This document shows, one piece after another, positions 39,845 to 49,161 of a DNA stretch of 64,000 bases (the stretch's first letter is position 1; every line of letters starts with the position of its first letter). The stretch is from JBGPGW01 sp046349515 (GTDB taxonomy: Bacteria; Pseudomonadota; Alphaproteobacteria; CADEGL01): assembly GCA_046349515.1 (NCBI GenBank), contig JAXMCE010000008.1:62001-126000 (forward strand), read 5' to 3'. The translations under genes and the position numbers were made by a program. The notes under the pieces were generated by a model. The model searched no databases and was not told the DNA's origin. It worked only from the letters and a program-made list of their open reading frames with translations.

Positions 39845-39886
39845 GCCGTCCCTCTCCTCGCTCGGCCCGTGCCGGCCGAGCCTATG

Positions 39887-40978
39887 TCACGCCGCGCGAT
39901 CGGGATAGAGGGAGCGCAAGCCCGCCTCGCTCGCCGCGCACACGCCCCGCTCGGTGACGAGCGCGGTCACGAGGCGCGCCGGCGTCACGTCGAAGGCGTA
40001 GTTGGCGGCCGCACTGCCCTCGGGCGTCAAGGCAACCGTGACGGTCTCGCCCGATTTGGACTGGCCGCGGATCGCCGTGACCTCGCCGGGATCGCGCTCC
40101 TCGATGGGGATGGCGGCGCCGTCCGCGAGCGTCCAGTCGATGGTCGTGTGCGGCAGCGCCACGTAGAACGGCACGTCGTTGTCGTGCGCCGCGAGCGCCT
40201 TCAAGTAGGTGCCGATCTTGTTGCACACGTCGCCATTCCGCGCCGTGCGGTCGGTGCCCACGATCGACAGGTCGACGAGGCCTCTCTGCATGAGGTGTCC
40301 GCCCGCGTTGTCGACGATCACGGTGTGCGGAACACCGTGCCGGCCGAGCTCCCAGGCGGTGAGCGCGGCGCCCTGGTTGCGCGGCCGCGTCTCGTCGACC
40401 CAAACATGGACCCCGATGCCCGAATCGTGGGCCATATAGATCGGCGCGAGCGCCGTGCCCCAATCGACGGTCGCGAGCCACCCCGCGTTGCAATGGGTCA
40501 GGATGTTGACGGTCTTGCCCGGTTTCCTCTCCGCAGCCGCCTTGATGAGGGACAGGCCGTTCCGGCCTATGGCCTTGTTCGTCTCGACATCCTCATCGGC
40601 GATCGCGGCCGCGCGCCCATAGGCGAGGGCCGCCCGCTCCTCCTGCCGGCGGTTGCGGACGAGGCCCATCATCTCGTCGAGCGCCCAGCGTAGATTGACC
40701 GCGGTCGGCCGCGTCGCCAGCAGCATGGCGTAGGCGCGCTCGAGCGAGGCGTCGCTTGGGTCGTCGCGGAGCGCGAGACAGAGTCCATAAGCGGCGGTCG
40801 CGCCGATGAGCGGCGCGCCCCGCACCTGCATCACCCGGATCGCATGGGCCGCATCCTCGACCGTCTTCAGGCGGACGATCGCGAAGGCGTGCGGCAGCTT
40901 CGTCTGGTCGATCACCTCGACGGACCAGCCGTCCCCGGCGAGCCAGATCGTGCGGTAGGGTTTGCCGTCGACCATCAT
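39887..40978 (-). CDS. mtnA: S-methyl-5-thioribose-1-phosphate isomerase
   Basis: 363-residue enzyme of the eIF2B-like family that converts methylthioribose 1-phosphate to methylthioribulose 1-phosphate in methionine salvage. Motifs are VMQVRGAPLIGATAAYGL, NILTHCNAGWLAT with the catalytic Cys, and GTDRTARNGDVCNKIGTY with the catalytic Asp. Length is normal. The first of two adjacent ATGs is used. No other methionine-salvage gene (mtnK, mtnB, mtnC, mtnD) is nearby; the neighbours are an amidase and an SDR, so it may serve a related isomerisation such as 5-deoxyribose or ribose 1-phosphate disposal. The core assignment is firm. Confidence 0.92.
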   Translation of the reverse strand: MMVDGKPYRTIWLAGDGWSVEVIDQTKLPHAFAIVRLKTVEDAAHAIRVMQVRGAPLIGATAAYGLCLALRDDPSDASLERAYAMLLATRPTAVNLRWALDEMMGLVRNRRQEERAALAYGRAAAIADEDVETNKAIGRNGLSLIKAAAERKPGKTVNILTHCNAGWLATVDWGTALAPIYMAHDSGIGVHVWVDETRPRNQGAALTAWELGRHGVPHTVIVDNAGGHLMQRGLVDLSIVGTDRTARNGDVCNKIGTYLKALAAHDNDVPFYVALPHTTIDWTLADGAAIPIEERDPGEVTAIRGQSKSGETVTVALTPEGSAAANYAFDVTPARLVTALVTERGVCAASEAGLRSLYPDRAA

Positions 40979-41026
40979 GGGCGTCGAACGCTCCTCACAT
41001 GGCCTCTCGCCGCGGGCGCCGCCGCC

Positions 41027-42460
41027 TCAGGCGCCGACCCGCGCGGGGTAGCGCTTGGCCCAGGGCTGCGCCGTCTCGAGCTGGCTCGCGAGCCGGAACA
41101 GCGTGCCCTCGTCGCCGAAGCGCCCGCCGATATGGACGCCGATCGAGATTCCGTCGGCCGTCCAATAAAGAGGAATCGAGATCGCCGGGTGGCCCGTCGC
41201 GTTGTAGAGGGGCGTGAAGGGAATGCGCGCCGCGAGCTCGTCGAAATAGCGCTCGGGCGGCCCCATCATGTCGACGGTCCCGAGCGCCATGGGCGGCCCG
41301 CCCAAGGTCGGCGAGAGGATCACGTCGCAATGGGCCATGAACGCGGCGAGCTGGCGTCCGATTCGGTGGACGGTGAAGATCGCGCGGGCGTACTCGGCGG
41401 CTGATTGCCGCGCGCCTTCCTGGGCCAAAGCCCAAGTCGCGCGCTCGACCTCGCCCTCGGCGATGGGCCGCTTGCGCGCGGCGCCGCGGAGGTCGAGGTT
41501 GTTCTTGATGTTGGCGGCGATGATGGTGCGGAGCGCGAATCGCAGCCCCTCGGCATCATAGGCATAGGTCGTGTTCTCGACCCGGTGGCCGAGCGACTCG
41601 CAGAGCTTGGCGGCATCGCGTGCCGCATCCTTGCATACGGGATCGACGGGCTCGCCGAGCGCCCCCTCGGTGATGAGGGCGATGCGCAAGCGTCCCGGAT
41701 CGGCACCGATCTCCGAGAGAAACGGCCGCTTCGGCGCCGGCGCGCAATAGGGATCGCCCGGCGCGGGCCCGTGCGTCGCATCGAGGAAGGCCGCGCTGTC
41801 GCGCACGCTCTTCGTCACCACGTGCCCGCTCGCGAGGCCGCTCCACCCCTCCCCCACATCGGGCCCGGCCGGCAGGCGCGCGCGCGTCGGCTTCAAGCCG
41901 ACGAGGCCGCAATTGGCCGCCGGGATCCGGATCGAGCCGCCGCCATCGGTCGCGTGGGCCGCCGGCAGCATGCCCGCGGCGACCGCCGCCGCGGCACCGC
42001 CCGAGGAGCCGCCGGCCGAAAGCGCCGTGTTCCACGGGTTCCGCGTGGGGCCGTGGACCGCGGGCTCCGTCGTCATGTTGAGGCCGAACTCCGGCGTGCT
42101 CGTCTTGGCCATGATGACGAGGCCCGCCGCCTTGTAGCGCTCGGTCAGGGTCGAATCGTGGTCGGCCACGAAGCCCTCGAAGGAGCGGCTGCCATTGAGC
42201 GTCGGCTGGCCGGCATAGAGCTGATAGAGGTCCTTGAGCGCGAAAGGCACGCCCCGGAACGGCCCATCGGGCAGGCCCGCCGCGATCGCGCGCCGCGCCT
42301 CCACGTCCATGCGATGGACGATCGCGTTGATCTTCGGATTGAGCCGCTCGATTCGCTCGATCGCCGCATCCAGAAGCTCGATCGGCGTCACGTCTCTTTT
42401 TCTTACAAGCTCGGCCAGTCCGATCGCATCGTGTTTTTCGTAATCCTTGAACGTCGCCAT
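41027..42460 (-). CDS. amidase (amidase signature family)
   Basis: 477-residue hydrolase of the GatA/amidase-signature family. The Ser-cisSer-Lys site is visible: Lys in PFALKDLYQ, the cis-Ser in SAGGSSGGAAAAVAAGM, and the nucleophile in ATDGGGSIRIPAANCGLVG. The first residues (MATFKDYEKHDAIGLAELV) mark the chosen ATG; the longer upstream frame is Arg-rich and unlike the family. It would cleave a carboxamide or linear amide; the substrate is unknown, and no GatB/GatC genes are near, so it is not the tRNA amidotransferase. It is probably the first gene of the minus-strand run with mtnA, 48 bases downstream. Confidence 0.88.
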   Translation of the reverse strand: MATFKDYEKHDAIGLAELVRKRDVTPIELLDAAIERIERLNPKINAIVHRMDVEARRAIAAGLPDGPFRGVPFALKDLYQLYAGQPTLNGSRSFEGFVADHDSTLTERYKAAGLVIMAKTSTPEFGLNMTTEPAVHGPTRNPWNTALSAGGSSGGAAAAVAAGMLPAAHATDGGGSIRIPAANCGLVGLKPTRARLPAGPDVGEGWSGLASGHVVTKSVRDSAAFLDATHGPAPGDPYCAPAPKRPFLSEIGADPGRLRIALITEGALGEPVDPVCKDAARDAAKLCESLGHRVENTTYAYDAEGLRFALRTIIAANIKNNLDLRGAARKRPIAEGEVERATWALAQEGARQSAAEYARAIFTVHRIGRQLAAFMAHCDVILSPTLGGPPMALGTVDMMGPPERYFDELAARIPFTPLYNATGHPAISIPLYWTADGISIGVHIGGRFGDEGTLFRLASQLETAQPWAKRYPARVGA

Positions 42461-42641
42461 AGACGCCTCCCCACACGCCCAAGCTAGCGGAATTCGCAAG
42501 CGATCAACAGCCGCCCTGCGAACGAAGATTTGGCGCGCGGTGCGTCGAGCCTGTACCATCGGTGGGGTCGCTGCGATCGGGGGCCGGAAAGTCGGGAGTC
42601 ATGATGGTCCCCGCCAGCCGCGGCACCCGGACGCTTCACCG

Positions 42642-42670
42642 CCTCGTCCCGAGCGTGTCGAAGGATGAGG
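42642..42670. repeat. intergenic palindromic repeat, single A-type unit
   Basis: CCTCGTCC pairs with GGATGAGG (one G-T mismatch) around CGAGCGTGTCGAA. It lies between the divergent amidase and SDR genes and belongs to the same repeat family as the copies near 16480, 22120, 50625 and 51555. Confidence 0.7.
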
Positions 42671-42713
42671 TCCCCATGTTTCGACATCTTCACCGCGAGG
42701 GCCCATCAGGACG

Positions 42714-43436
42714 ATGACGAAGCACACGACGCTCATCACGGGCGTGAGCAAGGGGATCGGGCGCGCGCTCGCCGACCGCCTCATCGCGCGCGGCCACACG
42801 GTCATCGGCCTTGCGCGCACGAAACCGGATGCGGGTTACAGGGGCGAGTTCCACGCGGTCGACCTCATGGACGAGGTGGCGACGGCAAAGACGCTCCGCG
42901 CGATCGTGGAGCGGCACGCGGTCGATCACGTCGTCAACAACGCGGCCTTCATCAAGATCGACCGCATCGAGGAGGCCACCATCGCGGACCTCGACCGCAC
43001 GCTTGCGCTCAACCTGAAGGCGGCGATGCTGTGCGCGCAGGCCTGTCTGCCCGCCATGAAGACCAAGGGGCGCGGCCGCATCGTCAATGTCGGCAGCCGC
43101 GCGGCCCTGGGCAAGGTCGGGCGCGGCATCTATGCCGCGAGCAAGGCGGGGCTCGTCGGCTTCACGCGGACCTGGGCGATCGAGCTTGCGCCCTTCGGCA
43201 TCACGGTCAATTGCGTCGCCCCCGGCCCGACCGCGACGGAGATGTTCAGGAAAGGCAATCCGCCCGATGCGCCCGCGACCAAGGCCATCATCGATTCGAT
43301 TCCCCTAAAGCGCATGGGCGAGCCCGAAGAGGTGGCCGCCGCCGTCGAATACTTCCTCCAGGATGACGCCGGTTTCACCACCGGCCAGGTTCTCTATGTC
43401 GATGGCGGCATCACCGTCGGCCTCGATCCCATGTGA
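42714..43436 (+). CDS. short-chain dehydrogenase/reductase
   Basis: 240-residue classical SDR. The cofactor loop is TGVSKGIGRA, followed by LARTKPD, typical of NADP-dependent members. NNAAFIK replaces NNAG. The catalytic residues are the Ser in NVGSRAALG and YAASK. C-terminal FTTGQVLYVDGGITVG is standard. It lies ahead of a CoxL-like molybdoenzyme gene by 57 bases and may form a small operon with it and the MFS transporter. Substrate unknown. The ATG follows an AGGACG stretch that serves as a weak ribosome site. Confidence 0.86.
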   Translation: MTKHTTLITGVSKGIGRALADRLIARGHTVIGLARTKPDAGYRGEFHAVDLMDEVATAKTLRAIVERHAVDHVVNNAAFIKIDRIEEATIADLDRTLALNLKAAMLCAQACLPAMKTKGRGRIVNVGSRAALGKVGRGIYAASKAGLVGFTRTWAIELAPFGITVNCVAPGPTATEMFRKGNPPDAPATKAIIDSIPLKRMGEPEEVAAAVEYFLQDDAGFTTGQVLYVDGGITVGLDPM

Positions 43437-43493
43437 GGCTCGCACCGCGACACCCGCAATGTCATTCAAACGAAGAACCAGGATAGCGCGACG

Positions 43494-45815
43494 ATGACAT
43501 CCGTGATTGGACAGCCGATCCTGCGCGTGGAAGATTCGCGGCTTCTCAAGGGCGAAGGCCGCTTCCTCGACGACAGGAACCTGCCGGGCCAGGCCTATGC
43601 GGCGATCGTTCGCTCGCCCCATGCCCATGCGGAGATCGAGGGGATCGACGCGAGCGCCGCACGCGCGTCCTCGGGCGTGCTCGGGGTCTTCACTTGGGCC
43701 GACCTCGAGGCGGACGGTGTCAAGGCGCTGCCGCCCATGACGCGCGATCCGCGCTACGAGATTCGCAACCGCGACGGCTCGCGCATGCCCGAGCCCGAGC
43801 ATTGGGCGCTCGCGCGACGCCGCGTGCGCCACACGGGCGATCCCGTGGCCCTCGTCCTCGCCGAAAGCGCGGCCCAAGCCCATGACGCGGCGTCGCTCGT
43901 CACGGTGCGCTACGCGGAGCGTCCCGCCGTCGTCGATGTTGACGAGGCGCTGGCCCCCTCGGCCGCGCAGCTCTTCGACGATGTGCCGCGCAACACCTGC
44001 TTCGATTGGGAGGCGGGCGACCGGCGGGCGACGGAAGCGGCGCTCGGCCAAGCCGCGCATCTCATCCGTCTCACCGTCGACAACAACAGGCTCATCTGCG
44101 TCTTCATGGAGCCGCGCGGCGCTCTTGCCGCGGTCGATTCCGCGACGGGCGCGATCACGCTCTACGGTTCGGGCCAGGGGGCGCATCGGTTCCGCGAGAC
44201 TCTGTCCTTCTGCCTCGACGTCGATCCCTCGATCGTGCGCGTCGTCATGGGCGATGTGGGCGGCGGCTTCGGCCCGCGCGGATTCTTCTATCCCGAGAAT
44301 CTCCTTGTCACCTGGGCCGCGCGGCGCTTGAAGCGCCCGGTCAAATGGACGGGCGACCGGCAGGAGAGCTTCCTGACCGATGTCCAGGCGCGCGGCCACC
44401 GCATGCGCTGCACCCTGGCGCTCGACGGCGAGCACCGCTTTCTCGGCCTCAGCGTGTCGAGCCACTGGAACATGGGGGCCTATGTCACCGCGCGCGGCAT
44501 CATGGCGACGATCAGGCACATGGCGCCCATCATCACGGGCGCCTATCACTTTCCCGCCGCCCACTTCGAGCTCCGCGGCGTCTTGACGAACGCCGCCCCC
44601 GCCTATGCCTATCGCGGCATCGGCCGCGCCGAGGCAAGCCATCTCTTGGAGCGCCTGATCGACACGGCCGCGGACTCATTGGGCGTCGACCGCATCGCGC
44701 TGCGGCGGAAGAATCTCGTGCCGCCCTCCGCCATGCCCTACCGCAATGCCGTGGGCGCCGACTACGACAGCGGCGAGTTCGAGGCGACCATGGACAAGGC
44801 ATTGGCGCTTGCGGACTGGAGGGGGTTCCCCCAGCGCCGCGCCGAGGCGGAGAAACGCGGCAAGCGGCGCGGCATGGGGGTCTGCGTCTTCGTCGAGAAT
44901 GCCGGGGGCGCCCCTTCTGAATTCGCCGAGGTGAAGGTCGAGGGCAAGGGCTCGCTCGCGGTCTTCGCGGGAAGCGGGCCGAGCGGCCAGGGCCACGAGA
45001 CGGTGTTCGCGCAGGTGCTCGCCTCCGAGCTCGGCGAGCCCTTCGAGCGCGTTCGCGTCGTCATGGGCGACACCCAAACGGTCCAGGCGGGCTCTGGCAC
45101 CGCCGCCTCGCGCTCCATGCGGAAGGCCGGGACCGCCATCGTGGTCAGCACGAAGCTCATGCTCGAGAAAGGGAAGCGCCTCGCGGGCGACATGCTCGAG
45201 GCCACGCCCGCCGACATCGAGTACGACCGCGGACGGTTCCGAGTCGTCGGCACCGACCGCTCGGTCGGTCTCTACGAGGTCGCCGCCCATGCGGAGTCTC
45301 AGGGCGACGAACTCTCCGGCGCGGTCGACCATGTGCAGGACGTCGACACCTATCCGAACGGCACGCAGGTGGCGGAAGTCGAGGTCGATCCGGAGACAGG
45401 TCTCGTCACGCTCGTGAACCACGTGATGGTGAACGACGTCGGGCGCGTCATCAATCCGCTCATCATGCACGGCCAGCTCCATGGCGGCATCGTGCAGGGT
45501 CTCGGCCAGGTGCTGACGGAGCACACGGCCTATGACCCTCAGTCCGGCCAGCTCCTCTCGGGCAGCTTCATGGACTACGCGATCCCGCGCGCGGACGAGG
45601 TGCCGAACTTCACGACGGAATTCCACGAAGTGCCCTGCGCCGGCAATCCCTTGGGGGTCAAGGGCGGCGGCGAAGGCGGCACGACCGGGGCGCCTCCCGC
45701 CGTGCTCAACGCCATCATCGACGCGCTCAAGGCATTCGGCGTGCGCGACTTCGACATGCCGGCGACGCCCTCGCGCGTCTGGGCCGCGATCGAGCGCGCG
45801 CGGCGCGCGAGCTGA
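43494..45815 (+). CDS. molybdopterin-binding large subunit, xanthine dehydrogenase/CoxL family
   Basis: 773-residue catalytic subunit of a molybdenum hydroxylase. The beginning VIGQPILRVEDSRLLKGEGR is typical of the CoxL group. The loop APAYAYRGIGRAEASHLLER corresponds to the form II CoxL-type AYRGAGR rather than the CO-dehydrogenase AYxCSFR. GDVGGGFGPRGFFYPE binds cofactor, and VKGGGEGGTTGAPPAVLNAI holds the catalytic Glu. The FAD-binding medium and 2Fe-2S small subunits are not encoded next to it, which is unusual, so it must use subunits from elsewhere or serve a different role. The flanking SDR and MFS genes run the same way. Substrate unknown, likely an N-heterocycle or aldehyde. Confidence 0.87.
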   Translation: MTSVIGQPILRVEDSRLLKGEGRFLDDRNLPGQAYAAIVRSPHAHAEIEGIDASAARASSGVLGVFTWADLEADGVKALPPMTRDPRYEIRNRDGSRMPEPEHWALARRRVRHTGDPVALVLAESAAQAHDAASLVTVRYAERPAVVDVDEALAPSAAQLFDDVPRNTCFDWEAGDRRATEAALGQAAHLIRLTVDNNRLICVFMEPRGALAAVDSATGAITLYGSGQGAHRFRETLSFCLDVDPSIVRVVMGDVGGGFGPRGFFYPENLLVTWAARRLKRPVKWTGDRQESFLTDVQARGHRMRCTLALDGEHRFLGLSVSSHWNMGAYVTARGIMATIRHMAPIITGAYHFPAAHFELRGVLTNAAPAYAYRGIGRAEASHLLERLIDTAADSLGVDRIALRRKNLVPPSAMPYRNAVGADYDSGEFEATMDKALALADWRGFPQRRAEAEKRGKRRGMGVCVFVENAGGAPSEFAEVKVEGKGSLAVFAGSGPSGQGHETVFAQVLASELGEPFERVRVVMGDTQTVQAGSGTAASRSMRKAGTAIVVSTKLMLEKGKRLAGDMLEATPADIEYDRGRFRVVGTDRSVGLYEVAAHAESQGDELSGAVDHVQDVDTYPNGTQVAEVEVDPETGLVTLVNHVMVNDVGRVINPLIMHGQLHGGIVQGLGQVLTEHTAYDPQSGQLLSGSFMDYAIPRADEVPNFTTEFHEVPCAGNPLGVKGGGEGGTTGAPPAVLNAIIDALKAFGVRDFDMPATPSRVWAAIERARRAS

Positions 45816-45832
45816 CGAACACATCCTCGCCC

Positions 45833-47053
45833 GTGCGCCTCCGCCCCGACACGTTCCTGTTCACGCTCGCGCTCGGGCTCCTGACCGGCATCGGTCCGCT
45901 CGCGACCGACATGTACCTGCCGTCGCTTCCGGACATCGGGCGGACCTTCGGCACCGACCCGGCCGCGGTCCAGCTCACCTTGTCGCTCTATCTCCTCGGA
46001 TTCTCGGCGGGACAGATTTTCTATGGGCCCGTCTCGGACAAGTATGGGCGGAAGCCCGTGCTTCTCGCCGGCCTCGGCCTGTTCATAGGGGCGAGCGCGT
46101 TCTGCGCGTCGGCTCCCTCGATCGAGATGCTCATCCTCGCGCGTGTCGTCCAGGCTCTTGGCGCCTCGGGACCGATCGTGCTCGCGCGCGCGATCGTGCG
46201 CGACCTCTACGAGGGTCCCCGCGCCGGCCGCGAACTCTCGCGCATGGCGACGATCATGGGACTCGTGCCCGCGATCGCGCCCACCTTCGGGGGCTTGCTC
46301 CACGAGTTCGCGGGCTGGCGCGCGAATTTCGTGGCGACGCTCCTCATCGGCCTCACCGCCGCGGCGATGGTGAGCCTCGCCCTGCCGGAGACGATCCGCG
46401 CCCGCAACCCGGATCCGTTGTCCCTGCCCGGCGTGCTTCGCGGGTTCCGCGTCCTCCTCGCCCACCGCGCCTACGTCGCCTATATGGGCCTCGCCATGCT
46501 GACCTTCGGCGGGCTCTTCGCCTTCATCTCCGGCTCGTCCTTCGTGCTGCAGGACCATTACGGGCTGAGCGAGCTCGTCTTCGGCCTCGCCTTCGGCACC
46601 TGCGTCACGGGCTTCATCTCGGGCGCCATCATCGCCGCGCGCCTTGCGCCGCGGCTCGGCCTCGACCGGCTCATCACCATCGGCGTCACCTGCCTCGCCG
46701 TCGGCGGGCTCGTCATGCTGGCGGCCGTGCTTTTCGGGCCCAAGCATCCGGCGAGCGTCGTCCTGCCCATGATGGCCTACATGTTCGGCGTCGCCTTCGT
46801 GATGCCCCAGGCCATGGCCGGCGCCTTGACTCCGTTTCCGGATCGCGCGGGCGCCGCGGCCTCGCTCGTCGGATTCATGCAGATGACCTTCGCCGCCCTC
46901 GTCGGCATCGCCGTCGGCCATCTCCTTCAGGGCCGGGCCTGGCCGCTGCCGGCCGCGATCGCGATCTTGGGCTGCGGGTCCTTCCTCTTCGCGCGCGTGA
47001 CGCGGAAGACGCGGCGCGAGGAGGCCGCGCGACGGGCCGCGCACCGCCGCTGA
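45833..47053 (+). CDS. MFS multidrug exporter, Bcr/CflA family
   Basis: 406-residue inner-membrane transporter with twelve predicted helices. The first helix region GPLATDMYLPSLPDIGRTFG and the loop 2-3 motif GPVSDKYGRKPVLLAGL are hallmarks of the Bcr/CflA drug-resistance subfamily, which pumps drugs, sulfonamides or dipeptides using the proton gradient. ARVVQALGASGPIVLARAIV is the helix-4 signature. The start is GTG, since no in-frame ATG lies before the first helix; the gap to the CoxL-like gene is 17 bases. The C-terminus is basic (RKTRREEAARRAAHRR). It ends tail to tail with glpD. Confidence 0.88.
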   Translation: MRLRPDTFLFTLALGLLTGIGPLATDMYLPSLPDIGRTFGTDPAAVQLTLSLYLLGFSAGQIFYGPVSDKYGRKPVLLAGLGLFIGASAFCASAPSIEMLILARVVQALGASGPIVLARAIVRDLYEGPRAGRELSRMATIMGLVPAIAPTFGGLLHEFAGWRANFVATLLIGLTAAAMVSLALPETIRARNPDPLSLPGVLRGFRVLLAHRAYVAYMGLAMLTFGGLFAFISGSSFVLQDHYGLSELVFGLAFGTCVTGFISGAIIAARLAPRLGLDRLITIGVTCLAVGGLVMLAAVLFGPKHPASVVLPMMAYMFGVAFVMPQAMAGALTPFPDRAGAAASLVGFMQMTFAALVGIAVGHLLQGRAWPLPAAIAILGCGSFLFARVTRKTRREEAARRAAHRR

Positions 47054-47063
47054 TCGCGGAGAT

Positions 47064-48614
47064 TCAGCCGCTCAAGTGATACCGCGCGACGTAGTCGCGG
47101 AAGCGCGCGACTTCCTCGGCGATGCGCGCCTCGTCCCAGCCGAGAATGTCCGCGACCGAGCGCGCGGCGCGTTCTGCCGTCTCGGGCGGGATCGGCACCG
47201 CCCAGCCGAGCCCCGTGCGCCGGTAGAGGATGTCGACGAGGTGCTCCGCGTGCTCGCGCTCGGCCGCGAAGCGAAGGTCTGAGACCTTCACCTCCGTGTG
47301 CGCCTCGTGGAGCGGCGGCGAGTTCTGGTTCTCAGGGTGGAGCCGCGCGGCGTAGGAGATGGGCTGCGGTGCCTTCGACGGCTTCGCGCGCTTGCCGACC
47401 GCCTTCACGACATCGCCCGCGACCGCCCGGTGGAACATGATGGTCGCCCAGGTGATGGTCATGGCGTCCGGCAGACCATCGCCATCGAGCGATTGCAGCA
47501 CGCTGAACGGCAGGCGTCGCCCCTTGGCACGTTCGGGGTCGTAGGTGATGGGCCGCGCGCCCGCCCAGGCGAAGAGCACGTCCTTCCGCGTCAAGCCGAG
47601 ACCCGGCAACATGAAGTCCATCTCGTGAAGAAGGATGGCGATGTCCTCCTCGAGCGGGCGCACATCCTCGATGTCGCCTTGATAGACCGTCTCGGTCGGA
47701 CCGATGTAGTGGTGATCGCCCCAGGGCAGGCAGAACATGTGCTCTTTCTCGCTGTTCATGCCGGCCAAGCCATGGCCCTCGAACTCGCGCGGCAGCTTGA
47801 TGAGGATGTGGACACCCTTCACCGCCACGATCTTCCGTTGTGGCGTCGCGGTCGAGGCTGCCCGGTTGATCCCGTCCATCCACACGCCGGTCATGTTGAG
47901 GAGGATCCTGCCCTCGACCGTCGCGCGCTCGCCCTCTCGGCGCACATCCTCGATCGCGACGCGCCAGCCGGCCCCCTCGTCGCGCGCCACCTTCGTCGCC
48001 TTCGTGTAGTTGCGAACGACGGCGCCCATGCGCTCGGCGTCGAGCAGGGCGTCGATCGCAATGCGCTCGGGCCAATGGAACCGGTACTCATCGAAGCTGA
48101 CGACGCTCGCGAGGCGGTCCGTGTCGCGCAAGCACCGCACAAGCGGACGCGCGAGCGCCTCCGCGGGCGTCATCCGCCTGTAGTTGATCGAGAGATCGGA
48201 CGGGTTGAAGGCGTCGAGGAGACGCGCGCCCAGATCGAACTGCCAGCCCTTGAACCCTGAGTCCCTGTAGACCGGGTAGTCGATCGTCATGGTGCGCACC
48301 CGCTCGGGCGCCGTCGCGACGAACTGAGCGCGCGTTTCCATGGCGCGCTTCACGGTCTTGATGGCGGTCCAGAGCTGGCCCGGATGCCACAGATATTCCC
48401 AGGGCGAGCGCGGCGGTGCGAGATACCGGAGGCCGCTGTGGAGCAAGCGGCTCGACCGGCTGGTCGCGGCCGAGGCGAAGTCTCCCTTCTCGACGAGCAG
48501 CACCGAATAGCCCGCGGCCGCCAGGTGCTGGGCCGTCGAGGCGCCGCTGATCCCGCCGCCGATGATGACGACGTCGAACCGCGCGCCGTCGAGCGCGGAT
48601 AGAGCCTCACGCAT
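47064..48614 (-). CDS. glpD: aerobic glycerol-3-phosphate dehydrogenase (FAD)
   Basis: 516-residue membrane-associated flavoenzyme that oxidises sn-glycerol 3-phosphate to dihydroxyacetone phosphate and feeds the quinone pool. Motifs are the FAD site VVIIGGGISGASTAQHLAA, the signature SAATSRSSRLLHSGLRYL and later GAVVRNYTKATKVAR with GVWMDGINRAA. The C-terminal domain (YRRTGLGWAVPIPPETAERA) is the usual helical cap. No glpF, glpK or glpR gene is near, so it is isolated from a glycerol operon. Length and start are normal. It is divergent from the DUF423 gene by 142 bases. Confidence 0.86.
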   Translation of the reverse strand: MREALSALDGARFDVVIIGGGISGASTAQHLAAAGYSVLLVEKGDFASAATSRSSRLLHSGLRYLAPPRSPWEYLWHPGQLWTAIKTVKRAMETRAQFVATAPERVRTMTIDYPVYRDSGFKGWQFDLGARLLDAFNPSDLSINYRRMTPAEALARPLVRCLRDTDRLASVVSFDEYRFHWPERIAIDALLDAERMGAVVRNYTKATKVARDEGAGWRVAIEDVRREGERATVEGRILLNMTGVWMDGINRAASTATPQRKIVAVKGVHILIKLPREFEGHGLAGMNSEKEHMFCLPWGDHHYIGPTETVYQGDIEDVRPLEEDIAILLHEMDFMLPGLGLTRKDVLFAWAGARPITYDPERAKGRRLPFSVLQSLDGDGLPDAMTITWATIMFHRAVAGDVVKAVGKRAKPSKAPQPISYAARLHPENQNSPPLHEAHTEVKVSDLRFAAEREHAEHLVDILYRRTGLGWAVPIPPETAERAARSVADILGWDEARIAEEVARFRDYVARYHLSG

Positions 48615-48756
48615 CCGATTGTCCCCCGATCCCCCATTCGCCGCATCAGGCCCGCCGCGACAACGGCCCTATTCCTACCATACGCGGACGCGCCGAGCCG
48701 CGATATGCTCAGGCTCGCCCGGACCTTGTCCGCTCAGCGCGATCGGAGGAGACATC

Positions 48757-49140
48757 ATGCGCTTCTGGCTCATCGTCGCCGGCATCGATGGAGCGGCCCT
48801 CATCCTCTTGGGCGCTTACGGTGCGCACAACGTCGCGCTCGACGCGGAGACGCGACGCTGGTTCGACACCGCGTGGCAGTACCAGGCGCTCCATGCCGTG
48901 GCGTTGCTTGTCCTTGCCATTGCGATGGGTGCGTTGCCGTTTGGCCGCTTCGCGCGACTGTCGGTCCACGTGGCGGCGATCCTGTTCCTCGCGGGCACGG
49001 TGCTGTTCGCGGGCTCGCTGTACCACCTGGCGCTCGCGGGCACGATCGCGTTGCCCATGGCGGCGCCCATCGGCGGCGGCGCCTTCATCCTCGGTTGGGT
49101 GGCGATCGCGCTGGCCGGGCTCATCCAAAGACACGCGTAA
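48757..49140 (+). CDS. DUF423 (TMEM256/YgdD-like) membrane protein
   Basis: 127-residue inner-membrane protein with four hydrophobic helices. The first helix FWLIVAGIDGAALILLGAYG with AHNVALDAETRRWFDTAWQY and HAVALLVLAIA matches DUF423, and the ending LPMAAPIGGGAFILGWVAIA is the family C-terminus. Function unknown; homologues are small conserved envelope proteins. The ATG has GGAGGAG upstream by seven bases. A longer in-frame extension upstream is not family-like and was rejected. It is convergent with the flavin amine oxidase gene. Confidence 0.88.
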   Translation: MRFWLIVAGIDGAALILLGAYGAHNVALDAETRRWFDTAWQYQALHAVALLVLAIAMGALPFGRFARLSVHVAAILFLAGTVLFAGSLYHLALAGTIALPMAAPIGGGAFILGWVAIALAGLIQRHA

Positions 49141-49161
49141 AAGCGAAAGCGTTCCCCTGAG

